Below are positions 55,964 to 63,994 of a stretch of 64,000 bases of DNA, in pieces. The DNA lies in contig CAZXJI010000005.1 of NCBI GenBank assembly GCA_964640955.1, positions 94,431 to 158,430 on the forward strand, written 5' to 3'. The notes under the pieces are model-generated. The model was not told the DNA's origin. It made no database searches and worked only from the letters and a program-made list of their open reading frames with translations. The stretch is from CAXXOK01 sp964640955 (GTDB lineage Bacteria; Bacillota; Clostridia; Christensenellales; Aristaeellaceae). The first letter of the stretch is position 1. Each line of letters starts with the position of its first letter. The position numbers were made by a program, and so were the translations under genes.

Positions 55964-56673
55964 ACGTGCTGGCGGTGGATACGTCCGGACCGGTCTGCGG
56001 CGTGGCGGTGACGCGGGACGGGCGCGTGTGCTACGAGGGCGCGGCCGTCAACAGAATGACGCATTCCGTCAACCTCATGCCCATGGTGCAGGAGGCGCTG
56101 ACCCGCGCGGGACTGGCCCCGGCGGGGCTCGGCCTGCTGGCCGCGGTGGTCGGCCCCGGTTCCTTTACGGGGGTGCGCATCGGGGTGAGCACCGTGAAGG
56201 GGCTGGCGCACGGGCTGAACATCCCCTGCGTGGGCGTGGACGCGCTGGAGGCGCTGGCCGCGGGCGCGGGGGAAACCCCGGCGCTGATTTGCCCCCTGCA
56301 GGATGCGCGCGCCGGGCAGGTGTACGGCGCGGCCTTTGAGGCGGGGCTGCCGCCCGAGCGGAAACTGCCGGATACGGCGGCCAAGCTGGAGCTGTTTTTG
56401 GATCAGGCGCTGGCGATCGCCGGAGAGACGCGGGAAATGTGCTTCGTGGGCGACGGCGCGGCGGCCTTCCGTGAGGCGATCGCGGCCAGGCTCGGCACGC
56501 GGGCAATTTTCCCACCCGCGCATCTTGCTTACCTGCGGCCCGCGGCGGTCGCGTTGCTGGCCGAATGCCACCGGGACGAACAAACGGATTACCTGGGCCT
56601 TCAGCCCCGGTACCTGCGCGCGCCGCAGGCCGAGCGCGCCCGCGCGGCGAAGCTCGCGGCGGAAAAAGCATGA
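55960..56673 (+). CDS. tsaB: tRNA threonylcarbamoyladenosine biosynthesis protein TsaB
   Basis: 237 aa, ASKHA fold without the metal-binding His pair of TsaD. Start MNVLAVDTSGPVCGVAVTRDG, the conserved VVGPGSFTGVRIGVSTVKGLAHG and the C-terminal YLGLQPRYLRAP ending. It is the structural partner of TsaD and TsaE. Both ends overlap the neighbours by 4 nt (tsaE and rimI), giving a tightly coupled three-gene block. Confidence 0.93.
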   Translation: MNVLAVDTSGPVCGVAVTRDGRVCYEGAAVNRMTHSVNLMPMVQEALTRAGLAPAGLGLLAAVVGPGSFTGVRIGVSTVKGLAHGLNIPCVGVDALEALAAGAGETPALICPLQDARAGQVYGAAFEAGLPPERKLPDTAAKLELFLDQALAIAGETREMCFVGDGAAAFREAIAARLGTRAIFPPAHLAYLRPAAVALLAECHRDEQTDYLGLQPRYLRAPQAERARAAKLAAEKA

Positions 56674-57161
56674 ACCTGCGGCGCATGACCGTCGCGGACG
56701 TCGAACGGGTGCATGAAATCGAGCTGGCGACGTTCAAAACGCCCTGGTCGCTGCAAAGCTTCCGGGACGAGATGGAAAAGAACGCCTGCGCCCGCTACCT
56801 GGTGGCGGAGGAGGACGGGCGGATCGTCGCCTACGGCGGCGCGTGGATGATTCTGGAGGAAGGGCACATTACCAACATCGCGGTGGACGAAGCTTACCGC
56901 GGCAGGGGAATCGGCAAGGCGCTGCTCGCGGCGCTGATGCAGTACGCCGCCAACCTCGGCGTGCAGTACCTGACGCTGGAAGTGCGCAAAAGCAATGCGG
57001 TCGCCCGCGGGCTGTACGAAAGCTTCGGTTTTCAGCCGCTGGGGGTGCGCAAGCGCTACTACGAGGACAACGGCGAGGACGCGCTGCTGATGGTGTGCGA
57101 CAAGATGCCTCCCGTACAGGACGATTTTGCGGAAACGCCGCCGGAGAACGGCGGCGAATAA
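56670..57161 (+). CDS. rimI: Ribosomal protein alanine N-acetyltransferase RimI
   Basis: 163 aa GNAT. MTVADVERVHEIELATFKTPWS, the acetyl-CoA site ITNIAVDEAYRGRGIGKALLAALM, and LEVRKSNAVARGLYESFGFQPLGVRKRYYEDNGEDALLM are typical of RimI, which acetylates S18 and related N-termini. Its place right after tsaB is the common bacterial arrangement. Overlaps the tsaB stop (ATGA). A terminator follows. Confidence 0.93.
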   Translation: MNLRRMTVADVERVHEIELATFKTPWSLQSFRDEMEKNACARYLVAEEDGRIVAYGGAWMILEEGHITNIAVDEAYRGRGIGKALLAALMQYAANLGVQYLTLEVRKSNAVARGLYESFGFQPLGVRKRYYEDNGEDALLMVCDKMPPVQDDFAETPPENGGE

Positions 57162-57164
57162 AAC

Positions 57165-57217
57165 CCCGCGCCGTCGGCTGATCGCGTATTTCGCGACTGG
57201 CCGGCGACGCGGGCGTT
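57165..57217 (+). terminator. Terminator after rimI
   Basis: An imperfect 14-15-bp stem (57165-57178 with 57200-57213, one mismatch and one G-T) is followed by CGTTTT. It also lies between convergent genes. Confidence 0.65.
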
Positions 57218-57247
57218 TTGTGCGGCCGCTTCGCTTCGGCGGGGAGC

Positions 57248-58162
57248 CTACAGCTCTTTCTCCCACCGTTCCTCCAGCACCTCCCGCCCCCAGTCGGCGT
57301 GGGGGTGCGTTTGCGTAACGGTGAAACCCGCGCGACGGTAAATGGAGCGTGCGGCGGTCAGGATGCTGATGGTTTCCAGAAACACGCGCCGGTAACCGGC
57401 CCTGCGGCAAAAGGCGAGCGCCTCCTCCATCAGCCGGAGGCCCAGCCCGTAGCCGCGCGCTTCCGGTTCCAGCAGAAAGAAACGGAACTGCGCGGTCTGC
57501 CCGTCGTGCTTGACGATGGCGACGCTGCCCAGCCTGCGGCCGTCGAGCTCCGGAATCAGCACGCATTCGCGTTCCGGGTCGAAATGCGCGGCCATATCGC
57601 CGACCAGCCGTTTCACGTAGGAGGCGAACACGGCGGACAGTCCGTATTCCTTCAGGTACAGCTCCTCGTGGCGGCGGATGATGTAAGCCGCGTCGCCTTC
57701 CCGCCAGGGGCGGATAACCGCCGGAAAGGCGGTCTTGGCAAACTTGTCGCGGATGAGCGCCATGGCGGAAAGCACCTCGCCGGTTTCCGCGGGCGACAAG
57801 CCGTTCAGCAGCGAGGATACCTGTGCGTCGGAGCGGGCGCTCAGGTCGTCAAGCAGCCTTTCGCCCGCGTCGGTCAGGCGCAGGTCGTTGTAGCGGCCAT
57901 CCTGCGCGCAGGGCGATTTGATCATCAGCCCGCGGGCCTCGAACCGGCGCAGGATACGGCTTAAATAGCTCGGGTCGATCCGCAGCCGGAGGCCGATCTC
58001 CCGCGCCTTGACGTTCGGACTTTTCGCGATCTCCAAAAGCACCCGCGCCTCGGTGAGGGAAAAATCGGAACCCAGGATGTGGTTGTCCAAAAGCCCCAGC
58101 ACGTTGGTGTAAAAGCGGTTGAAACTGCGGATGCCGGCGACGGCGGCGCCGTTTTGGCTCAT
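57248..58162 (-). CDS. MarR-GNAT fusion (regulator with acetyltransferase domain)
   Basis: 304 aa. Residues ~1-145 form a MarR winged helix (SFNRFYTNVLGLLDNHILG, recognition region VKAREIGLRLRIDPSYLSRIL, wing RFEARGLMIKSPCAQDGR). Residues ~148-304 form a GNAT domain (FPAVIRPWREGDAAYIIRRHE, acetyl-CoA site LLEPEARGYGLGLRLMEEAL, SIYRRAGFTVTQTHP). Such fusions occur widely but the target of acetylation is unknown. The start has GGAGG upstream. Two TGGACT-type palindromes in the promoter suggest autoregulation. Convergent with rimI. Confidence 0.9.
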   Translation of the reverse strand: MSQNGAAVAGIRSFNRFYTNVLGLLDNHILGSDFSLTEARVLLEIAKSPNVKAREIGLRLRIDPSYLSRILRRFEARGLMIKSPCAQDGRYNDLRLTDAGERLLDDLSARSDAQVSSLLNGLSPAETGEVLSAMALIRDKFAKTAFPAVIRPWREGDAAYIIRRHEELYLKEYGLSAVFASYVKRLVGDMAAHFDPERECVLIPELDGRRLGSVAIVKHDGQTAQFRFFLLEPEARGYGLGLRLMEEALAFCRRAGYRRVFLETISILTAARSIYRRAGFTVTQTHPHADWGREVLEERWEKEL

Positions 58163-58183
58163 AACGGAAACCTCCTCAAACGA

Positions 58184-58232
58184 TGGACTGAGTCCACTGT
58201 TTGAGGATAGCCGAAATATTGGACGAAGTCAA
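58184..58232 (-). promoter_or_regulatory. Promoter with two MarR-type operators
   Basis: Minus strand TTGACT (58232-58227), 17-bp spacer, TATCCT (58209-58204). TGGACTGAGTCCA (58184-58196) is a perfect 13-bp palindrome downstream of the -10; TTGGACGAAGTCAA (58219-58232) is an imperfect copy over the -35. They are 35 bp apart centre to centre. Confidence 0.82.
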
Positions 58233-58278
58233 CTATTATTTGCGCATTGCGTAAGCCGGCCGGTCAACCCGCGCCCGC

Positions 58279-59388
58279 TCAGCCGTAAAGGAAAAACTCG
58301 CATTCCAGCCGACCGTTGTACAGGCGGCGCTTGTGCGCGGCGCGGCGGCCGAACGCGCGCTCGAACCCCGGATCGGCGGAGATGACGCCCATCTTCCACG
58401 TGGGGTGGCGCTTTAGCAGCAGCCCAAGCTCCCGGTACAGCGCCCGGCAGCCTTCCCGGTCGCCGAGGCGCTCGCCGTAGGGCGGGTTGCAGAGGAACAC
58501 GCCGTATTCCTCAGGCAGCGTGAGCGTGCGCAGGTCGGCCTGCGAAACGGGGATGCGCCCCGCGAACCCCGCCTGCTCGATGTGCCGCCCGCACAGGGTG
58601 AGCGCCTCGGGGTCGATGTCGCTCCCGGAAATGGAAAAGGACGCGTCCGGCGTTTCGGCGGCGCGGGCCTTTTCGCGGAGGGTCCGCATCTCCTCCTCGG
58701 GCATGAAGGCGTACCGTTCGCAGGCGAACGCGCGGTTTACGCCCGGCGCGCGGTTCACGGCGATCATCGCCGCCTCGATTAGCAGTGTTCCCGTGCCGCA
58801 GCAGGGGTCGTACAGCGGCATGCCCGGCCGCCACGGCGAAAGCGAAACCAGCGCCGCCGCCAGCGTTTCCCGAAGCGGCGCCTCGCCGTTCCAGGTGCGG
58901 TAGCCGCGCCGGTTGAGCGCTTCGCCGCTCATGTCCAGCGTGACGCGGAGGCGATCCTGCCGGAGGGCGACCTCCACCGGGTAGCCTGCGCCGGTTTCGG
59001 GCAGACGCGCCACCCGCATGCGCGCCATCAGGCGGTCGACGATCGCCTTTTTGGCCACGGCCTGGCAGTCCCGCACGCTCATCAGCTGGCTGCGAACGCA
59101 CTTGCCGCTCACGTCGACCCGCGCGTCCTTCGTGACCAGCGTTTCCCACGGCACGGAGGCAACCGCCTGATAGAGCGCCTCGAACGTCTTGGCCTCGCCC
59201 TCGTAAAGCACCATCAGCACCCGGTCCGCCGCCCGCAGCCGCAGGTTGGCCGAAAAGGCGTCCGCCGCCTCGCCCGCGAAGCGCGCGCCGCCCGCCTCCG
59301 CTTTGGCGGCGAACCCCATATGTTTGAGCTCCGAAGCCACGACACCTTCCAGCCCGAAGGCCGCCGTGGCGATCAACGTGTACGACAT
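58279..59388 (-). CDS. THUMP-domain RNA guanine-N2 methyltransferase (RlmL N-half/YpsC type)
   Basis: 369 aa. N-terminal ferredoxin-like and THUMP region (LIATAAFGLEGVVASELKHMG, FEALYQAVASVPWETLV), then a UPF0020 Rossmann methyltransferase with the SAM loop MPLYDPCCGTGTLLIEAAM, the acidic SGSDIDPEAL and the catalytic NPPYGERL. It makes m2G in 23S rRNA, like RlmL of E. coli or YpsC of Bacillus. The start has GGAGGAAC upstream. Single gene divergent from deoB. Confidence 0.92.
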   Translation of the reverse strand: MSYTLIATAAFGLEGVVASELKHMGFAAKAEAGGARFAGEAADAFSANLRLRAADRVLMVLYEGEAKTFEALYQAVASVPWETLVTKDARVDVSGKCVRSQLMSVRDCQAVAKKAIVDRLMARMRVARLPETGAGYPVEVALRQDRLRVTLDMSGEALNRRGYRTWNGEAPLRETLAAALVSLSPWRPGMPLYDPCCGTGTLLIEAAMIAVNRAPGVNRAFACERYAFMPEEEMRTLREKARAAETPDASFSISGSDIDPEALTLCGRHIEQAGFAGRIPVSQADLRTLTLPEEYGVFLCNPPYGERLGDREGCRALYRELGLLLKRHPTWKMGVISADPGFERAFGRRAAHKRRLYNGRLECEFFLYG

Positions 59389-59446
59389 GCATTGTTCCTC
59401 CCGTCTTTAACGATTGTAAGCGGGGAAACGCGAAAAGTAAATAGCT

Positions 59447-59474
59447 TTGCAAACGCGGCCGATTCGTGTACAAT
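59447..59474 (+). promoter_or_regulatory. Sigma-A promoter of deoB-punA
   Basis: TTGCAA (59447-59452), 16-bp spacer, TACAAT (59469-59474), followed by AAGGAGG and the start codon; the leader is very short. Confidence 0.78.
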
Positions 59475-59495
59475 AGAGCCAAGGAGGCATTGCGT

Positions 59496-60662
59496 ATGAA
59501 ACGTGTCTTTCTAATCGTGTTGGACAGCGTGGGCGCGGGCGAACTGCCCGACGCCGCGGCCTACGGCGACGTGGGCGCGAGCACGCTGAAGCATACCATC
59601 GAAGCCGCGCACCCGAAGCTTGCGAACCTCGCGAACATGGGTATGGGGTACATCCCGGACGTGCCCTGCGGCCGCCCGGCTGGCGCCTGCGGCGCGGCGG
59701 GCCGCGCCGCGGAACGCAGCGCCGGCAAGGATACGACCACCGGCCACTGGGAAATGAGCGGAGTCATCCTCTCAAAGCCCTTTCCCACCTTCCCCGACGG
59801 CTTCCCCCAAGAGGTCATCGAGGCGTTCGAGGCGGCCATCGGCCGGAAATGCCTGGGCAATTACGCCTCCAGCGGCACCGTGATCCTGGACGTGCTCGGC
59901 GAGGAACACCTGCGCACCGGGTACCCCATCGTTTATACCTCGGCGGACAGCGTGTTCCAGATTGCCACGAACGAGCGGATCGTGCCGGTGGAAACGCTGT
60001 ACGACTGGTGCCGCAAGGCCCGCGCCATCCTGCAGGGCGAGTACGGCGTGGGGCGCGTCATCGCCCGGCCGTTTACGGGCGACCGAAAGGGCGCGTTCAC
60101 CCGCACCCCGCGCCGGGAGGACTTCAGCCTGGAGCCCACGGGCCGCACGGTGCTGGACGCGCTTTACGAGGCGGGCATCTATACCAAAGGCATCGGCAAA
60201 ATCGGCGATATCTTCTGCGGGCGCGGACTGGCCGAAAGCGTGCACACCGCCGGGAACCCCGCCTGCATCGACGAATGGCTGCGCACCATGCGAAAGGATT
60301 TCGAGGGTCTGGTGTTCGTCAACCTCGTGGATTTCGACATGGTTTACGGCCACCGCCGCGACGTGCAGGGCTACGCCGACGCGTTGCAGGCTTTCGATGA
60401 GAAGCTCGGCGAGGCGATGAAGCTGGCCCGGCCGGACGACCTGATTCTGATCGACGCCGATCACGGCTGCGACCCCACCTTCGCCGGCACCGACCACACG
60501 CGCGAGTACATCCCCGTGGTTGCCTGGACGCCCCAAATGACGGGCTTCACCGACCTGGGCACCCGCAAAACCTACGCCGATATCGCCGCGACCATCGCCG
60601 AATGGTTCGGGCTTCCCGACCGCTTCGGGGCGGAATCGTTCGCGGCGCTCTTGAAACGATAA
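59496..60662 (+). CDS. deoB: Phosphopentomutase
   Basis: 388 aa, alkaline-phosphatase-superfamily mutase. KRVFLIVLDSVGAGELPDAAAYGD holds the first metal Asp, GKDTTTGHWEMSG the phospho-Thr, and the late metal ligands are in VNLVDFDMVYGHRRD and LILIDADHGCDPTFAGTDHTREYIP. It interconverts (deoxy)ribose-1- and -5-phosphate. Coupled with punA 13 bp downstream it forms the purine nucleoside salvage pair. ATG 59496 has AAGGAGG upstream. Confidence 0.96.
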   Translation: MKRVFLIVLDSVGAGELPDAAAYGDVGASTLKHTIEAAHPKLANLANMGMGYIPDVPCGRPAGACGAAGRAAERSAGKDTTTGHWEMSGVILSKPFPTFPDGFPQEVIEAFEAAIGRKCLGNYASSGTVILDVLGEEHLRTGYPIVYTSADSVFQIATNERIVPVETLYDWCRKARAILQGEYGVGRVIARPFTGDRKGAFTRTPRREDFSLEPTGRTVLDALYEAGIYTKGIGKIGDIFCGRGLAESVHTAGNPACIDEWLRTMRKDFEGLVFVNLVDFDMVYGHRRDVQGYADALQAFDEKLGEAMKLARPDDLILIDADHGCDPTFAGTDHTREYIPVVAWTPQMTGFTDLGTRKTYADIAATIAEWFGLPDRFGAESFAALLKR

Positions 60663-60675
60663 AGGAGGAATACCC

Positions 60676-61500
60676 ATGGCGGAAACGACTTACCTGCAAA
60701 AGATCGAAACGGCGGCCGAGGCCGTGGAGCGCGCCTGCGGCCGCGCCGATATCGCCGTGGTGCTGGGCAGCGGCCTGGGGGACTACGCCGAGGCGCTGAC
60801 CGACGCCAGATCCATCGACTATAAGGACATTCCCTACTTCCCCGTATCCACCGTGCCCGGCCACAAGGGCCGCTGGCACACGGGCACGCTGCACGGCAAG
60901 CGCGTGTGCATGATGCAGGGGCGCTTCCACGCCTACGAGGGCTACGATCTTCTGGACGTCACCCTGCCCGTGCGCGTCATGCAGAAGCTGGGGGTGAAAA
61001 CCTTCATCGCCACCAACGCCTCCGGCGGCGTGAACCTGGCCTTCAACGCCGGCGACCTGATGCTGATCACCGATTTTATCAACCTTTCCGGTAAAAACCC
61101 CCTGACCGGCCCCAACCTGGACGCGTTCGGCCCGCGCTTCCCCGACATGAGCCGCGCCATGGACCGCGACCTGATCAAGCTGACGCTGACCACGGCCGGC
61201 AGACTGGGCATACCGCTTCAGCAGGGCGTGTACTGCTGGCTCAACGGCCCCACCTTCGAGACCCCCGCCGAGATTCGCATGGTGCGCACGCTGGGCGGCG
61301 ACGCCGTGGGCATGAGCACGGTGCCGGAGATCATCGTGGCGCGGCACGGCGGCATGCGCGCGCTGGGCATCAGCTGCGTCACCAACATGGCCGCGGGGGT
61401 TTTGGACGAGCCCCTCAACCACGAGGACGTCATCGCCATGGGTGAGAAGGTGAAGGGCACCTTCCGCAGGCTTCTGGACGGGGTCATCGAAGAGATGTAA
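60676..61500 (+). CDS. punA: Purine-nucleoside phosphorylase (trimeric type)
   Basis: 274 aa, the PNP/MTAP family trimeric type. IAVVLGSGLGDYAEAL (phosphate site), VPGHKGRWHTGTLHGKRV, the GPTFETPAEIRMVRTLGGDAVGMSTVPE block with the purine-binding Glu, and SCVTNMAAGVLDEPLNHEDV with the Asn of PNP (rather than Asp of MTAP). It phosphorolyses (deoxy)inosine and guanosine to base and sugar-1-phosphate, the substrate of DeoB. GGAGGAA precedes the ATG. Confidence 0.95.
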   Translation: MAETTYLQKIETAAEAVERACGRADIAVVLGSGLGDYAEALTDARSIDYKDIPYFPVSTVPGHKGRWHTGTLHGKRVCMMQGRFHAYEGYDLLDVTLPVRVMQKLGVKTFIATNASGGVNLAFNAGDLMLITDFINLSGKNPLTGPNLDAFGPRFPDMSRAMDRDLIKLTLTTAGRLGIPLQQGVYCWLNGPTFETPAEIRMVRTLGGDAVGMSTVPEIIVARHGGMRALGISCVTNMAAGVLDEPLNHEDVIAMGEKVKGTFRRLLDGVIEEM

Positions 61501-61572
61501 ACGCTTTGCGTTTCGGCAACGCGGCACAGCCGTACGGGCCGGGCATGCGTAAACGGTTTTTCGGAATTGAAT

Positions 61573-61607
61573 CGCGCGCCCGCCGGCACCCTGCCGGCGG
61601 GCGCGCG
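61573..61607 (+). terminator. Terminator-like hairpin after punA
   Basis: A 16-bp perfect GC stem with a CCC loop (61573-61588 with 61592-61607). No T-run; strong pairing suggests termination or a barrier to 3' decay. Confidence 0.7.
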
Positions 61608-61646
61608 CGAACCTTTGCGTACGGGAGCGGCGCAAGCCGTTCCCGC

Positions 61647-61675
61647 TTGTGTTTTGACCTCCGGCACGCTATAAT
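61647..61675 (+). promoter_or_regulatory. Sigma-A promoter of the M50-scpAB unit
   Basis: TTGTGT (61647-61652), 17-bp spacer, TATAAT (61670-61675). Confidence 0.72.
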
Positions 61676-61722
61676 AGACCGTCCCCTTTCCCCTCCGATC
61701 ATGAATGAAGCGAGGTGCCTCC

Positions 61723-62526
61723 GTGGGCATTTTAACCCGTTTGCAAAACTGGTGGACCTGGCTGACCACCGACCCGGTCGGTTTTATCGTTTACATGGCG
61801 TATTTCGCCGTGGCGGTGCTGCTGACCCTGATGCTGCACGAGATCGCCCACGGCTACGTGGCGTATCGCTGCGGCGACCCCACCGCCAAGATGCTGGGAC
61901 GGCTGACGCTGGACCCCCGTAAGCATCTGGATCCGCTGGGCACCATCTGCCTGGTGCTGCTGGGCTTCGGCTGGGCCAAGCCCGTGCCGGTCAACCCGCG
62001 CAACTTCCGCGGCAACTACCGCCGGGACGATTTTCTGGTGTCCGTGGCGGGCGTGGCCACAAACCTTACGCTGTTCATTATCTCGCTGTTTCTGGCGACG
62101 CTGGTCAACCCGCTTTTGTGGAAGCCGGAAGTGATTACCGCCAACGGCGGCGCGGCGGAGCTCATCTCCTCAAGCGGCGTCGGGTACGCCATCCTGCTGA
62201 GCGGCTCGGGCGCGGACTTCAGCCAGTACATGCTTCACCCGTGGCTGATGCACGTGCAGCGCTTTCTTTTGCTGTTCTCCACCATGAACCTCGCCATCGC
62301 CGTGTTCAACCTCCTGCCCATCCCGCCGTTGGACGGCTTTCACGTGCTCAACGACCTGATTTTAAAGGGCAAGCTGACCATGAACCGCTCGTTTTTCCAG
62401 ATCGCGCAGGTCGTGCTGCTGATTCTGGTGTTTTCCGGCGCGCTGACCACGGTGCTGACCACCGTGACGGGCGCCATCGAGGGCGGCGTGCTGCACCTGT
62501 TCCTGCTGTTGGAGGGGGCGGCGTAA
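61723..62526 (+). CDS. Site-2 protease family (M50) membrane metalloprotease
   Basis: 267 aa, about six membrane segments. The zinc motif HEIAHG is in LLTLMLHEIAHGYVAY and the third ligand in FNLLPIPPLDGFHVLN (N-x-x-P-x-P-x-L-D-G). GWAKPVPVNPRNFR is typical of the YwhC-like branch. GTG 61723 is chosen because GAGGTG lies 5 nt upstream; ATG 61705 has no ribosome site. It cleaves membrane-embedded substrates; the substrate is unknown. The stop overlaps the scpA ATG by 1 nt, an arrangement common in clostridia. Confidence 0.9.
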   Translation: MGILTRLQNWWTWLTTDPVGFIVYMAYFAVAVLLTLMLHEIAHGYVAYRCGDPTAKMLGRLTLDPRKHLDPLGTICLVLLGFGWAKPVPVNPRNFRGNYRRDDFLVSVAGVATNLTLFIISLFLATLVNPLLWKPEVITANGGAAELISSSGVGYAILLSGSGADFSQYMLHPWLMHVQRFLLLFSTMNLAIAVFNLLPIPPLDGFHVLNDLILKGKLTMNRSFFQIAQVVLLILVFSGALTTVLTTVTGAIEGGVLHLFLLLEGAA

Positions 62527-63260
62527 TGGCCGTACACGTCCGGCTCAAGCAGTTCGACGGCCCGCTGGACCTGCTCTTGCATTTGATCGGCAAGGCGAAG
62601 ATCGACATCCGGGATATCTTCGTCAGTCAGATCACGGAGCAGTTCATCCGGATCGTGCAGAACGCGCCGGACTTCGACCCCGAGGAAGCCAGCGAGTTTA
62701 TCGCCATGGCGGCGACGCTGGTGGAAATCAAGAGCCGCGCGCTGCTGCCCAAGCCGCCCCGCCCCGACGAGGAGGACCCCGAGCAGATGCTGATCGCGCG
62801 CCTGACCGCCTACAAGCAGTTCAAGGAAAGCGCCGGGGCCATGGCCGCCTTCGAGGAAAGCGCCATGCGCGCCTTCGGAAAGCTGCCCGAGGAAATCCCT
62901 CTCCCCCCGCCGACGCTGGAAATAGACGGGCTGACGCTGGACGCGCTGTGGCAGGCACTCCAGCGCGTGGCCGAACGCGCTCCGCGGGAGGATCGGGAGG
63001 GGGATCACCGCCTGCGCGACATCCGCCGCGACAACTACACGGTGGAAAGCTGCATGAAGACCATTCAGCGCCGCCTGCGCGCCGGTGCGGCCCGCTTCGA
63101 CGAGCTGTTCGGCGGCACGCCCGACCGCGAAGAGATCGTAACCCTTTTCATCGCGCTTTTGGAGCTGCTCAAGCTGGGCAAGGCGCACGTTACGCAGGAC
63201 GGCACGTTCGACCCCATCGTATTGCATCCCGGGAGGAGGAAACGCGTTGCAGCCGAATGA
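62526..63260 (+). CDS. scpA: Segregation and condensation protein A
   Basis: 244 aa kleisin. N-terminal LKQFDGPLDLLLHLIGKAKIDIRDIFVSQITEQF, the helix EFIAMAATLVEIKSRALLPKPP, and the C-terminal winged helix VTLFIALLELLKLGKAHVTQ. It bridges the SMC heads in the condensin complex that compacts and segregates the chromosome. TAATG overlap with the M50 gene and a 14-nt overlap with scpB show coupled translation. Confidence 0.95.
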   Translation: MAVHVRLKQFDGPLDLLLHLIGKAKIDIRDIFVSQITEQFIRIVQNAPDFDPEEASEFIAMAATLVEIKSRALLPKPPRPDEEDPEQMLIARLTAYKQFKESAGAMAAFEESAMRAFGKLPEEIPLPPPTLEIDGLTLDALWQALQRVAERAPREDREGDHRLRDIRRDNYTVESCMKTIQRRLRAGAARFDELFGGTPDREEIVTLFIALLELLKLGKAHVTQDGTFDPIVLHPGRRKRVAAE

Positions 63261-63795
63261 CGCGGCCCACGCCATCGAGGCCATCCTGTTCGTGGCGGGC
63301 GACGCCGTAACCGTGCCGGAGCTCGCCCGGGCGCTGGACCTAAGCGAACTGGAAACCCTGACCGCCGTGGAGGCTTTACAGCGGGAGTACGAGAGCGCGG
63401 CGAGGGGGATCGCCCTGCGCCGCTACGGTGATCACCTGCGCCTGGAGACGCGCGCCGAATACGGCCCCTACGTGGAGCGGATGCTCCAGCCCGTGCAGAA
63501 GCAGTCCCTTTCGCAGGCCGCGCTGGAAACCCTCGCGGTGATCGCCTACCGCCAGCCCGCCACCAAGGGTGACGTGGAGCTGGTGCGGGGCGTGAAGTGC
63601 GACTATTCGGTGCAGTCGCTGATGCGCAAGGGGCTGATACGGGAAGTCGGCCGCAAGGAGGCGCTGGGCAGGCCTATTCTCTACGCGACGACGGACAAGT
63701 TTCTGGAGCATTTCGGCATCACCGACATTCGGGAGCTGCCGCCGCTCCCTGAACCAGAGGAGGAAGAGGAAGAAGAGGAGCCCCTTATACCGTAG
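63247..63795 (+). CDS. scpB: Segregation and condensation protein B
   Basis: 182 aa, two winged helices: HAIEAILFVAGDAVTVPELARAL and SQAALETLAVIAYRQPATKGDVELVRG, then RKEALGRPILYATTDKFLEHFG. An acidic tail (EEEEEEE) ends the protein. The start is TTG 63247 with GGGAGGAGG 7 nt upstream, inside the end of scpA. Partner of ScpA and SMC. The stop lies within the loop of the terminator hairpin. Confidence 0.95.
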   Translation: MQPNDAAHAIEAILFVAGDAVTVPELARALDLSELETLTAVEALQREYESAARGIALRRYGDHLRLETRAEYGPYVERMLQPVQKQSLSQAALETLAVIAYRQPATKGDVELVRGVKCDYSVQSLMRKGLIREVGRKEALGRPILYATTDKFLEHFGITDIRELPPLPEPEEEEEEEEPLIP

Positions 63796-63808
63796 GGGCT
63801 CCTCTTTT
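63773..63808 (+). terminator. Terminator of the scp operon
   Basis: A 13-bp stem (63773-63785 with 63794-63806) with T4 overlapping its end. The last scpB codons are inside the left arm and the stop codon touches the loop. Confidence 0.9.
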
Positions 63809-63837
63809 GTGCAGGCACAAGGGGAAAGGGGGGGGAT

Positions 63838-63994
63838 CGCACCTGCGGGTGCGACCAAAGGGAGAAGCCCTTTGGAATCCTGGGGGAGCGCGCCTGCGGG
63901 CGCGCGGGCGCAGGGAGGATGCGCCTGTGGGCGCACGCAGAAGGAGATTTCGCACCTGCGGGTGCGACCAAAGGGCTTTCCGCTCGCCCTTTGG
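63838..63994. repeat. Cluster of REP-like short hairpins
   Basis: Four related hairpins with a CC-TGYG-GG core: 63838-63853, 63888-63905, 63920-63935 and 63951-63966. The first and last are identical (16 bp), and each is followed 1 bp later by CCAAAGGG, a short gap and CCCTTTGG (63855-63875, 63968-63994), which forms a second stem. No gene is seen in 63809-64000; the reading frames here are non-coding by their composition and repeats. The cluster may continue beyond the window. Confidence 0.85.

Noticed and set aside
61651..61675. TTGACC at 61654 as -35 for the M50 gene
   Set aside because: Its spacing to TATAAT is only 10 bp; TTGTGT at 61647 has the right 17-bp spacing.
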